NCBI GenBank assembly: GCA_905480225.1
Contig: CAJQPO010000003.1
Location: forward strand, 1 to 37,046
Direction: 5' to 3'
Source: an uncultured Flavobacteriales bacterium
GTDB lineage: Bacteria; Bacteroidota; Bacteroidia; Flavobacteriales_D; Parvicellaceae
DNA length: 37,046 nt
Positions 24,277 through 32,387 of this stretch are shown one piece after another. Position 1 is the first letter of the stretch. The number at the start of each line of letters is the position of its first letter. The notes under the pieces were generated by a model, which saw nothing but the letters and a program-made list of their open reading frames with translations, ran no database searches and was not told the DNA's origin. Position numbers and translations under genes: made by a program.

Positions 24277-24827
24277 TGCTAATTGCTCAAGCTAAAAAAG
24301 AAGAGAACGTTATTGAATACATATTGTATATGTTTCAACTTCAAGATTTAATTAGGGGACTTCGCTTTGAAGAAGAATCCATTCGATCCAATTTAGCTGT
24401 GCCCATGGCCACATCCAAGAAGGAAGAAGAATTGATAATGGATTGGTATCGTGATCTTGTTAAAAAGATGACAAATGAAGGGTTGCGAGAAAAAGGATTT
24501 ATAAGTGATGTGCTTTCGGTCATCGGCGAATTATCTCTTTTACACGGTATGCTAATGCAACAACTCAATGATAAAACATATGCGGGTATTTTTGAAAAAG
24601 CAAGGCCCTTTATTGAAGAGTATAAAGTCAAATCAAAAGATGAAAAAGTATCAGATATCTTGATTTGTATCAATGCGATGTATGCAAAATTATTACTTAA
24701 ATTAAAGAAGACTCCAATATCCAAAGAGTCCGAAGAGGCGTTCACCACGTTTTCTGCTTTATTGGCTTACCTGGCCATCAAATACAAAGAAATGTATCAA
24801 GGTAAATTGTCCTATTCTTTAAATTGA
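24276..24827 (+). CDS. DUF4924 family protein
   Basis: 183 residues, all-helical and soluble, with no signal peptide. The opening MLIAQAKKEENVIEYILYMF, then 'QLQDLIRGLRFEEESI', is the characteristic start of this Bacteroidota-restricted family; later 'ELSLLHGMLMQQLNDKTY' and 'AFTTFSALLAYLAIKYK' also fit. The function is unknown. The ATG overlaps the stop of the OmpH-like gene by one base (TAATG), and the start is therefore certain. It is the last gene of the group; a weak stem (TGATT/AATCA) follows its stop. Confidence 0.9.
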   Translation: MLIAQAKKEENVIEYILYMFQLQDLIRGLRFEEESIRSNLAVPMATSKKEEELIMDWYRDLVKKMTNEGLREKGFISDVLSVIGELSLLHGMLMQQLNDKTYAGIFEKARPFIEEYKVKSKDEKVSDILICINAMYAKLLLKLKKTPISKESEEAFTTFSALLAYLAIKYKEMYQGKLSYSLN

Positions 24828-24962
24828 TTATTAAATCAGTTAAAAGCTAAATAATTTTTGAAAAAACAGTTTAAATCTTTCGGCTTGTGTATATTAGGCG
24901 TAAGGAACATCTCGATTAATAGATAATTATTAGTTGAATAGTTGAAAAAAAGGAAAACGATT

Positions 24963-25799
24963 ATGATAAAAACTTCATTAATTTTCCCATCCATTCTATG
25001 GGTATTTACTATGTTGTGTTCTTGCGTAACTGACAATCACGATCAAATAGTTGAAGAAAGTGATTATAATAAGCCATTGGCAAACCTTGCTATAGATGAA
25101 GTGGAGCTGGTGATGATACCTACGCCCGTTCAAACTCCGACCATATTGGTTCATTCTAAATGCAACTATAATCCAAGCCATATTGAATTTGCTGACCTTG
25201 TTGGCAAGTCAACAACCAGCAGTCAAAAGGCGATAAGTTTGGGGATAAGTATTGTGGATTTCACTTATGCAGGTGTTAACAAAGACCATATTTTGGCCAA
25301 AGAGAAATTAGCAAATTGTATGGGTTTAATGGATGACTTGGGAATAGATATTCCTAAGGATGAGGAATTTTTAATTAGAATAGAGGAGAACCTAGAAAAC
25401 AACGACTCGCTTTCCTATTATGTTCTTTCAGCTTTTGAAAGAAGTACTCAGTATTTTAGGAATACCGACAAAGAAGAGTTGGGCATATCTATTTTAGTGG
25501 GTACCGCCTTAGAAAGCTCTCTTCTTTTAACGCAAGACTTGAATCCAGAATTGAATAGTGTATATTTTAATTTCTTTAGTCAGCAAAAACAGTACGCCAA
25601 GGGTTTGGAAGTCATTATGAGAAGGTTTAAAGGCCTCGAGTCGATGAAAAGAAATATAGAAATAGCTGAGAAATTAAGAGGAGCTTTTGAAAAATATGAA
25701 GACTGGGCGACTTCTGCTGATAGTGCTTTAAGATTTCAAGAAAGTAAAGACAACTTAATTGCTGAGATCACAGAAGTAAAAGAAAATTGTTATCACTAA
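24963..25799 (+). CDS. Putative lipoprotein of unknown function, mostly helical
   Basis: 278 residues from the ATG at 24963 (a TTG 21 bases earlier is in frame but the signal peptide fits the ATG better, and AGGAAAAC precedes it). The lipobox is 'TMLCSC', lipidated cysteine at about residue 19. The mature part is predominantly helical: 'SQKAISLGISIVDFTYAGVNKD', 'NCMGLMDDLGIDIPKDEEFLIRIEENLENNDSLSYYVLSAFERSTQYF', 'ELGISILVGTALESSLLL'. I remember similar unnamed lipoproteins in Bacteroidota with the same 'LGI..aD..Y' and 'n.DSL' segments, but no function. It lies 10 bases before the first of two T9SS cargo genes, probably in the same operon. Confidence 0.82.
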   Translation: MIKTSLIFPSILWVFTMLCSCVTDNHDQIVEESDYNKPLANLAIDEVELVMIPTPVQTPTILVHSKCNYNPSHIEFADLVGKSTTSSQKAISLGISIVDFTYAGVNKDHILAKEKLANCMGLMDDLGIDIPKDEEFLIRIEENLENNDSLSYYVLSAFERSTQYFRNTDKEELGISILVGTALESSLLLTQDLNPELNSVYFNFFSQQKQYAKGLEVIMRRFKGLESMKRNIEIAEKLRGAFEKYEDWATSADSALRFQESKDNLIAEITEVKENCYH

Positions 25800-25809
25800 A
25801 GAAAAAAAG

Positions 25810-26802
25810 ATGAAGTATTTATTGATTTTATTATTGATTCTTTTGATGGGAGAATCTGTTTTTGCATCAAGGACAAGAATTACATCACAAACCAGTGGTA
25901 ATTGGAGAGATGTTACTACTTGGGACTTAGGTAGAACACCTGAGAATGGAGATATTGTCGTAATTGACGCGCTTCATACGGTTACGGTAATATCAAATAA
26001 TGGAACTTGTAATGGTGCACCAGACACACACTTGTACGTTAATGGTACTTTAACTTTTTCAAATGGATCAAAATTAAGGCTTGGTTGCGCCTCATCTGTG
26101 ACTATTGAAGTCGGGGGCTTACTTGCTGGAGGTTCTGGGGGAGGTTCTAGTAAAAAATTGTACATCTGTGAAAACGAACAATGGAATTCCAGTGATCCAG
26201 ATGTTCCTGGTTTTTATGTTTTTGGAAAGCCTCTACCTATTGAATTAATGGATTTCAGCGCAGAAGTGAGTGATAATAACATCTTATTAGAGTGGGTTAC
26301 AGCTGCAGAGGAAAACAATGATTATTTTGAAATATTAAGAAGTAAAAATGGATTAAGTTATGAGGTAATTGGACAAGTTTATGGTTCAGGAACAACCAAT
26401 AACACAATGTTCTATGAGTTTGAAGATTACGATCCAATTGACGGATTGTCATACTACATGCTCAGACAGACTGATTATGATGGAAAGTCCGAATCCTTTA
26501 GTCCAATTGCTGTGGAATTTACCACAGAACCTGATGGGTCATGCGTTTTAACGGTTTATCCTAACCCATGTCCAGGAAATTGTAAAGCGAAACTTAATGA
26601 GTGTCCTAATGGCAGTCCACAGGTTAGACTAATGATGACAGATGCAACTGGACATATGGTTTCTGAAGTGTACGATTCTAGGAATTTTGATGGCTCATTC
26701 GATATACATATTGATAAAACCAACAATTTAAAGCCAGGCGTTTATGTCATATCAGCGATAATAGGAGAAGAAAATATTTCCGAAAAAATCATCTTGAAAT
26801 AG
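25810..26802 (+). CDS. T9SS type A sorting-domain protein, copy 1 of a tandem duplicate
   Basis: 330 residues with a signal peptide (MKYLLILLLILLMGESVFASR). The N-terminal beta domain (20-125) starts 'TSGNWRDVTTWDLGRTPENGD', a common T9SS-associated module related to G8-type/right-handed helix domains, and has three cysteines plus a glycine-rich GGSGGGSS loop. Residues 140-245 are the usual fibronectin-like spacer ('ELMDFSAEVSDNNILLEWVTAAEENNDYFE', ... 'YYMLRQTDYDGKSESFSPIAV'). The C-terminal type A sorting domain contains 'VYPNPCPGNC', unusually cysteine-rich. No enzyme motif. It is closely similar to the next gene in order and sequence. Confidence 0.92.
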   Translation: MKYLLILLLILLMGESVFASRTRITSQTSGNWRDVTTWDLGRTPENGDIVVIDALHTVTVISNNGTCNGAPDTHLYVNGTLTFSNGSKLRLGCASSVTIEVGGLLAGGSGGGSSKKLYICENEQWNSSDPDVPGFYVFGKPLPIELMDFSAEVSDNNILLEWVTAAEENNDYFEILRSKNGLSYEVIGQVYGSGTTNNTMFYEFEDYDPIDGLSYYMLRQTDYDGKSESFSPIAVEFTTEPDGSCVLTVYPNPCPGNCKAKLNECPNGSPQVRLMMTDATGHMVSEVYDSRNFDGSFDIHIDKTNNLKPGVYVISAIIGEENISEKIILK

Positions 26803-26921
26803 AGAATCGTTTCTACATAATTGTTTTATTCATTTCTTAATTAATGGCGGCGTGGCTCTTGTAAATCGTTTTATCAGCTAATCCGGCGTTCTTGTCATTC
26901 AATACCTCCCTGTTGTAATTT

Positions 26922-26957
26922 TTTGATGCTAAAAAATGTGCTGTCCACGTACATTTG
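26922..26957 (+). promoter_or_regulatory. Predicted promoter before T9SS cargo copy 2
   Basis: TACATTTG (26950-26957) is an exact TAnnTTTG -7 box, with TTTG (26922-26925) 24 bases upstream as a -33 candidate, a base or so longer than usual. The box lies 19 bases before the ATG at 26977. The 174-base gap has no other coding evidence. It implies that copy 2 can be transcribed on its own. Confidence 0.5.
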
Positions 26958-26976
26958 AGAAACAATTTTGCCAAAC

Positions 26977-28041
26977 ATGAAACTAAATCAATTATTTACT
27001 AAACAAGTATTGAAAATAAATGCGAGTAACGACTCATTGAAGGTTACGGTTTTTAGAAGAATTTTAATCTTGTTAGCACTTTCTTTTATTTCTCCATCTT
27101 TTATTAATGGTGCAACAATTACGTCATTATCTAGTGGGAACTGGAGAGATGTAAGTACGTGGGACCTCGCAAGAACTCCAGAAAATGGGGATATCATAAT
27201 AATTGATGCATCACACACGATTACTATGCTCACAAACAATAGTTCGTGCAATGGTGCCCCTGATACGCACTTGTATATTCGTGGTACTTTAACCTTTTCT
27301 AATGGTTCAAAATTATGGTTGGGTTGCGGTTCTTCCGTTACCATTGAAGTTGGCGGCTTACTTGATGGAGGTTCTGGTGGAGGTTCAAGTAAGAAGTTGT
27401 ATATATGCGATAACGAACAATGGAATTCGAGCGATCCTGATGTTCCTGGGTTTTACGTTTTTGGAAAGCCCCTTCCAATAGCATTAATGGATTTTAGTGC
27501 CAAGGTGGGTGATAATTACATCTTACTGGAGTGGATTACAGCTGCTGAAGAAAACAATGATTATTTTGAATTATTAAGAAGTAATAATGGTGTGAACTAT
27601 GAGGTAATCGGTCAGGTTGATGGTTCAGGAACGATAAATAATACGGTCATTTACAATTTCGAAGATTTGAATCCTTTAGAAGGACTGGCTTACTATAAGT
27701 TAAGACAAACCGATTATGATGGTAAATCTGAATCGTTTGATCCAATTGCCGTGAAAAATACTAATGAAATCGTTGGTCCTTGTATTTTAAGTGTTTACCC
27801 TAATCCTTGTCGTGGAAATTGCAAGGTGAAACTAAGTAATTGCCCAGAGGGGGTAAACCGAATTAAATTAATGGTTACCGATGCAACAGGCCTTTTGGTT
27901 AATGAATGCATTGAAATAAAGAAATTCGACGGTTCTTTTGATATACAACTTGACAAATCGAACGATTTAAAACCTGGAATTTATTTAATTTCGGTTTTAG
28001 CAGGACGAGAAAGTTATTCAGAAAAATTAATTATCCAATAG
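26977..28041 (+). CDS. T9SS type A sorting-domain protein, copy 2 of a tandem duplicate
   Basis: 354 residues from the ATG at 26977 (an in-frame TTG is 9 bases earlier). The first 27 residues are hydrophilic and precede a standard signal peptide (RRILILLALSFISPSFINGA), so either the signal is unusually long or the N-terminus is not conserved. The rest matches copy 1 nearly throughout: 'GNWRDVSTWDLARTPENGD', 'SCNGAPDTHLYIRGTLTFSNGSKLWLGC', the GGSGGGSSKKLYIC loop, the 'ALMDFSAKVGD' spacer and 'VYPNPCRGNC' sorting domain. No catalytic motif is seen. The stop codon abuts that of the convergent M42 gene without a spacer. Confidence 0.92.
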   Translation: MKLNQLFTKQVLKINASNDSLKVTVFRRILILLALSFISPSFINGATITSLSSGNWRDVSTWDLARTPENGDIIIIDASHTITMLTNNSSCNGAPDTHLYIRGTLTFSNGSKLWLGCGSSVTIEVGGLLDGGSGGGSSKKLYICDNEQWNSSDPDVPGFYVFGKPLPIALMDFSAKVGDNYILLEWITAAEENNDYFELLRSNNGVNYEVIGQVDGSGTINNTVIYNFEDLNPLEGLAYYKLRQTDYDGKSESFDPIAVKNTNEIVGPCILSVYPNPCRGNCKVKLSNCPEGVNRIKLMVTDATGLLVNECIEIKKFDGSFDIQLDKSNDLKPGIYLISVLAGRESYSEKLIIQ

Positions 28042-29127
28042 TTATTTTAGATATCTAAAGTCTTGGTCTTTTTTTAAACTGAGCAAAGTTTCATAGATTA
28101 AAGAAATAACATGCTCAACGTCATTTTTGTGAACTGTTTCAACTGTTGTGTGCATGTATCTCAAGGGCAATGATATCAAGCAGCTTGCAACACCTTCGTT
28201 TGAATAAGCAAATGCGTCTGTGTCTGTTCCTGTAGCTCGAGAAGCGGCTAATCTTTGAAACGGTATTTTATTTTTTTCTGCCGTTTGAATTACTTGTTTT
28301 AATAAATTGTTTTGGACTGCAGGGCCGTAGCTTAGAACAGGTCCACCGCCCATTTTCAGATCACCTTGGGCTATTTTGTTAACCATAGGTGTTTGTGTAT
28401 CATGGCAAACATCAGTCACAATTGCTACATTAGGTTTGATTCGTTCTGCTACCATTTGAGCTCCTCGTAGTCCTACTTCTTCCTGAACAGCATTGACAAT
28501 ATACAGTCCAAAAGGTAAAACAACGTTGTTTTCTTTTAATAATCTGGCTACTTCTGCGATCATAAAGCCGCCGATTCTATTATCCAGAGCCCGACCAACA
28601 TATTTGTTTTTATTAAGAATCATGAATTCATCTTCATAGGTAACAACACAACCCACATGAATGCCTAATTTTTCAACTTCTAACTTTGATGAACAGCCAC
28701 AATCTAGAAATATATTTTTCAGCGTTGGACTTTCTTCTTTTGGCCTCCTTGTATGAATTGCTGGCCATCCAAAAACGGCTTTAACCAGTCCTTTTTCTGT
28801 GTGTATGTTGACTCTTTTAGATGGAGCAATTTGGTGGTCAGAACCTCCATTTTTCCTGAGATATATGAATCCGTCTTTGGTAATGTAATGAACGAAATAG
28901 GAAATTTCATCTGCATGCGCTTCTATAACGACTTTGTAGTTGTTTTTAGGATTAATTACACCAACAACCGAACCGTAGGTATCTACAAAATAATCATCTA
29001 GGTAAGGAGAAATATACGATAACCATAATTTTTGACCTTCTGTTTCAAACCCAGTGGGAGACGGATTGTTTAAATAGGTTCTTAGAAAGGTTTCCGCATT
29101 TTTTGTAATTATTTTCTTTTTGGCCAT
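28042..29127 (-). CDS. M42 family metallo-aminopeptidase
   Basis: 361-residue cytoplasmic enzyme of the M42 glutamyl/tetrahedral aminopeptidase family (FrvX/YsdC-like). All co-catalytic metal ligands and the catalytic Glu are visible: H71 and D73 (EAHADE), D182 (ALDNRIGG), E216-E217 (VQEEVGLRG), D239 (VTDVCHDT) and H326 (RYMHTTVE). It removes N-terminal residues from peptides and normally forms a dodecameric shell. It is expressed as a single gene, divergent from the TPR gene and abutting the convergent T9SS cargo gene at its 3' end. Confidence 0.95.
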   Translation of the reverse strand: MAKKKIITKNAETFLRTYLNNPSPTGFETEGQKLWLSYISPYLDDYFVDTYGSVVGVINPKNNYKVVIEAHADEISYFVHYITKDGFIYLRKNGGSDHQIAPSKRVNIHTEKGLVKAVFGWPAIHTRRPKEESPTLKNIFLDCGCSSKLEVEKLGIHVGCVVTYEDEFMILNKNKYVGRALDNRIGGFMIAEVARLLKENNVVLPFGLYIVNAVQEEVGLRGAQMVAERIKPNVAIVTDVCHDTQTPMVNKIAQGDLKMGGGPVLSYGPAVQNNLLKQVIQTAEKNKIPFQRLAASRATGTDTDAFAYSNEGVASCLISLPLRYMHTTVETVHKNDVEHVISLIYETLLSLKKDQDFRYLK

Positions 29128-29189
29128 AAAACTCAGATATTAAAAGGGTATAAATTTTGTACATTCGTTCCTGCACCAAATTAAGTAAA

Positions 29190-30269
29190 ATGCGAGCAAT
29201 AATCTCATTTTTTTTTATCGCGATATTCTGTGGTACCTCAGCAGCTCAAGAAGATGACCTACAAGCTAAAAAAGATTCTTTGATTCAGAATGATAGTTTA
29301 TTTCAAATTGCGGAGGCGGAAAGACACTATAATCTTGGCGTTTCGTTAATGCAAAAGAATGAAAATCCTCGTGCAATTGATGCATTTAATTTGGCCTTAT
29401 CGATTATGCCAGATTTTGTTGTAGCCAAGTTTAATAGGGGTATGGCTTACTTTTCAATGAGTCAAAATGACAAAGCTAAAGGCGACTTTATACAAGTTTT
29501 GAAAATGGATTCGACTTATCACCAAGCTCATTTTCAAATCGGACTAGTCCAAATGAAAAATAACCAAATGGAACCAGCCTTAGCCTCTTATTCTGAGGCG
29601 ATAGCCTTAAATAAAAAGCAAGCAAAATATTTTTATTATCGAGGGATGATCAAGTTTCAGCAGAATGAATTTAAAGAAGCCATTGTTGATTATGACCGTG
29701 CTATAATGCTAAAAAGAGATTATGCTTATGCCTATAACGATAGGGGAAGTGCAAAACGAAAATTAAATAATTTGGAAGGGGCTGTTGCGGATTATATTTT
29801 GGCTGTAAAAAGTAATCCAGGTCTTGCTTTTGCCTATAATAATTTAGGCTCTGCAAAACGACAACAAAAGGATTACGATGGTGCTATTAGTGAGTACAAT
29901 CAGGCCATTCGACTGAAAAAGGAATACTACGTAGCTTTTAATAATAGGGGAATGGCTAAGTATGCTAATAAAGATTATGAAGGTGCTATTTCCGATTTTA
30001 CGGAAGCGATCAAGATTAAATCAGATTATGCATTTGCCTTAAACAATAGAGCATCAGCAAAAATTAGGTTGGAAAAGTATAAATCTGCAATTGCAGATTG
30101 TGATGCAGCCATTAAACTTAATCCTTCTTATGGTTACGCTTTTTATAATAGAGGTATTGCCAATGAAATGACCCGAAATATAGATGCAGCTTGTTCAGAT
30201 TGGGAAAAGGCCTCAAGCATGGGAATTGAAATTGCTGGAGAATATAAAAGAGTAACGTGCAATCAATAA
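29190..30269 (+). CDS. Exported tetratricopeptide-repeat protein
   Basis: 359 residues from the ATG at 29190 (a TTG 33 bases upstream is in frame, but the ATG directly precedes the signal peptide RAIISFFFIAIFCGTSAAQ). The mature part is a series of about eight TPR repeats of 34 residues, starting near residue 40, with the W/L-G-Y-A-F-A-P spacing clear in units such as 'AYNDRGSAKRKLNNLEGAVADYILAVKSNP', 'AYNNLGSAKRQQKDYDGAISEYNQAIRLK' and 'AFNNRGMAKYANKDYEGAISDFTEAIKI'. TPR superhelices hold protein complexes together. The stop codon shares its last base with the start of the OmpA gene, implying coupling. Confidence 0.9.
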   Translation: MRAIISFFFIAIFCGTSAAQEDDLQAKKDSLIQNDSLFQIAEAERHYNLGVSLMQKNENPRAIDAFNLALSIMPDFVVAKFNRGMAYFSMSQNDKAKGDFIQVLKMDSTYHQAHFQIGLVQMKNNQMEPALASYSEAIALNKKQAKYFYYRGMIKFQQNEFKEAIVDYDRAIMLKRDYAYAYNDRGSAKRKLNNLEGAVADYILAVKSNPGLAFAYNNLGSAKRQQKDYDGAISEYNQAIRLKKEYYVAFNNRGMAKYANKDYEGAISDFTEAIKIKSDYAFALNNRASAKIRLEKYKSAIADCDAAIKLNPSYGYAFYNRGIANEMTRNIDAACSDWEKASSMGIEIAGEYKRVTCNQ

Positions 30270-32386
30270 TGGATAGGAAAATGAAGAACGTAATTTTGAT
30301 ATTGGTGATGACGTGTTTTGCGCATATTAGTATGTCGCAGAAGGATGGGGATGTGCCGTTTGAAAAAGAATTTTTCAAAGAAAATAAAGCAGAGTTCAAG
30401 GAAGCTAAAAAATGGCTTCAAGAGGGATTGGCCTTGGTAGACGTTCCAGAGGGTTTTTATCCAAATTATAAGGCTGCAATACCCTTACTTAAAAGAGCAT
30501 ATGCCTTTAATCCCAAAAGTGCTGATTTGTGCTATAAATTAGGTATTTGTGAAATTAACAGTTCATACAAGTTTGATGCGCTTCATTTCTTTCAAGAGGC
30601 ATATCATCTAAAGCCAAATGTAGACAGGATGATACATTACTACATTGGTTTTGCAAAGCAGTTGCATTATGCATTTGATGAAGCACTTTATGAGTACAAA
30701 CTCTATCGAAATGCCTTAAGCCCGTCTGCAGATGCAGTGCAAGTAAGAGAGGTGTCGAAGAGAATTATGGAATGTGAAAGTGGTATTCAATTACTAGAGG
30801 AACCTGTTAGAGTATGGATCGATAATCTTGGGTCAGAAATTAATGGTAAATATCCAGAATATGCGGGAGTCATATCAGCTGATGAATCACTGATTATTTA
30901 CACCTCCAGAAGAGAAGGTAGTACTGGAGAAGAAATGGCGAATGGTTCTTATATGGAGGACATTTACATCTCTAATAAAATAGGAGATAAATGGACACAG
31001 TCTGTTGGGATTTCAGACCGAATAAACACGAAGAATCACGATGCAACTGTTGGGCTTTCTAACGATGGTCAAATGCTTTTCACTTATTACGATAGTGGTA
31101 AAAATCGGGGAGATTTATTTTATTCTACAAAAGAATTAGACGGGTGGTCTAAATTGGAAGATCTTGGAAAAAACATCAACAATAAAGATACCTGGGAGAC
31201 AGGCGCCTCAATCAGTTTTGATAAAAAGACGTTGTATTTTGTTTCGGATCGAGAAGGAGGAAAGGGAAAAAGAGATATCTGGAAAAGTAATTGGGATGAG
31301 GAAAAATCTAGGTGGGGTGAGGCTTCAAATTTAAGTGGAACAATTAATACAGCCTATGATGAAGTGGGAATATTTGTGCACCCTGATGGTAAGACATTTT
31401 ATTTTTCATCTGGTGGTCATAATTCAATGGGTGGTTTTGATATATTTAAAACTACTTTGAACGAGGATGGTACTTTTGAAACGCCTAAAAATATTGGATT
31501 TCCGGTTAATACGCCTGATGATGATGTCCATTTCGTAATGGCTGGAAATGGCCGACACGGTTACTATTCATCTTTTAAAGCGGATGGATATGGCGAAAAA
31601 GACATCTATTTAATTACTTTTTTGGGTGAGGAGAAAATTCCTTTAATGAATGCCGAGGATAATTTATTAGCAATGGTCGCTAAACCTGTCTTAGAGAAGG
31701 TTGTAATGCCAAAAGTTGAAGTGCAGCAATCAAATCTTGCTATTTTGAAAGGCGTAATTAGAGACGAGAAAACACAGAAACCCCTAATGTCGACTATAGA
31801 ATTAGTCGATAATTCCTTGGGTACTATTATTCAAACCTTTAAATCTGACCCAGTATCTGGTAGGTACTTAGTTTCTCTTCCGTCTGGAAAAAATTATGGA
31901 ATAGCGGTTAAATCAAATGGTTATCTTTTTCATTCTGAGAATTTTGATTTGCCAAAAGCTTCAGGGTACCGAGAATACGAGAAGAATGTGGACCTTAAGA
32001 AAATTGAAGTTGGTAAGGCAATTGTGTTAAGGAATATTTTCTTTGATTTAGATAAATTTACTTTACGAAAAGAATCAAAAACAGAGCTGGAGCGCTTAAA
32101 TAAGCTGTTGATAGAAAATCCGACGTTAAAAATAGAGTTGTCCGGTCACACGGATACGCGTGGATCTTCATCACACAACAAAACACTTTCTGAAAATAGA
32201 GCCAAAGCGGTTGTTGAATATCTTAAAAAGAAAGGTGTTTCTGCATCAAGATTAATTTCTGCTGGGTACGGGGAAGAAAAAACCATTGTTTCTGATGCTG
32301 AAATTGCGAAAATGAGTTCCAAAGAAGAGAAGGAAGAAGGACATCAACAGAACAGACGTACGGAGTTCAAAATATTGAGTAAGTAA
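30269..32386 (+). CDS. OmpA-family protein with TPR, beta-propeller and CarboxypepD_reg domains (PorE-like architecture)
   Basis: 705 residues from the ATG at 30269 (another ATG at 30281 is equally possible; both precede the signal peptide). Order: signal peptide 5-24; TPR-like helices 40-150; PD40/WD40-type propeller repeats about 190-455 ('YAGVISADESLIIYTSRR', 'TLYFVSDREGGKGKRDIWKSN', 'TFYFSSGGHNSMGGFDIFKT'); carboxypeptidase regulatory-like domain 490-575; OmpA peptidoglycan-binding domain 585-705 ('IFFDLDKFTLRKES', 'SGHTDTRGSSSHNKTLSENRA', 'GYGEEK'). This is the architecture of PorE, the periplasmic T9SS component that ties the apparatus to peptidoglycan. Bacteroidota often have several such paralogues, so which one this is remains open. 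Confidence 0.9.
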   Translation: MDRKMKNVILILVMTCFAHISMSQKDGDVPFEKEFFKENKAEFKEAKKWLQEGLALVDVPEGFYPNYKAAIPLLKRAYAFNPKSADLCYKLGICEINSSYKFDALHFFQEAYHLKPNVDRMIHYYIGFAKQLHYAFDEALYEYKLYRNALSPSADAVQVREVSKRIMECESGIQLLEEPVRVWIDNLGSEINGKYPEYAGVISADESLIIYTSRREGSTGEEMANGSYMEDIYISNKIGDKWTQSVGISDRINTKNHDATVGLSNDGQMLFTYYDSGKNRGDLFYSTKELDGWSKLEDLGKNINNKDTWETGASISFDKKTLYFVSDREGGKGKRDIWKSNWDEEKSRWGEASNLSGTINTAYDEVGIFVHPDGKTFYFSSGGHNSMGGFDIFKTTLNEDGTFETPKNIGFPVNTPDDDVHFVMAGNGRHGYYSSFKADGYGEKDIYLITFLGEEKIPLMNAEDNLLAMVAKPVLEKVVMPKVEVQQSNLAILKGVIRDEKTQKPLMSTIELVDNSLGTIIQTFKSDPVSGRYLVSLPSGKNYGIAVKSNGYLFHSENFDLPKASGYREYEKNVDLKKIEVGKAIVLRNIFFDLDKFTLRKESKTELERLNKLLIENPTLKIELSGHTDTRGSSSHNKTLSENRAKAVVEYLKKKGVSASRLISAGYGEEKTIVSDAEIAKMSSKEEKEEGHQQNRRTEFKILSK

Positions 32387-32387
32387 G

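Noticed and set aside
24931-24946. Tandem 8-base repeat TAGTTGAA-TAGTTGAA before the lipoprotein gene
   Set aside because: Only two short AT-rich copies and no related copies were noticed near other genes; likely chance.
26803-26976. Gap between the duplicated T9SS cargo genes, checked for a tRNA or small RNA
   Set aside because: No cloverleaf or stable long hairpin was seen; only the -7 box near the start of copy 2 is supported.
28046-28059. Perfect 14-base palindrome TTTAGATATCTAAA at the convergent junction
   Set aside because: It can form only a 5-base AT-rich stem, lies in the last codons of the M42 gene, and has no U-run; too weak to call a bidirectional terminator.
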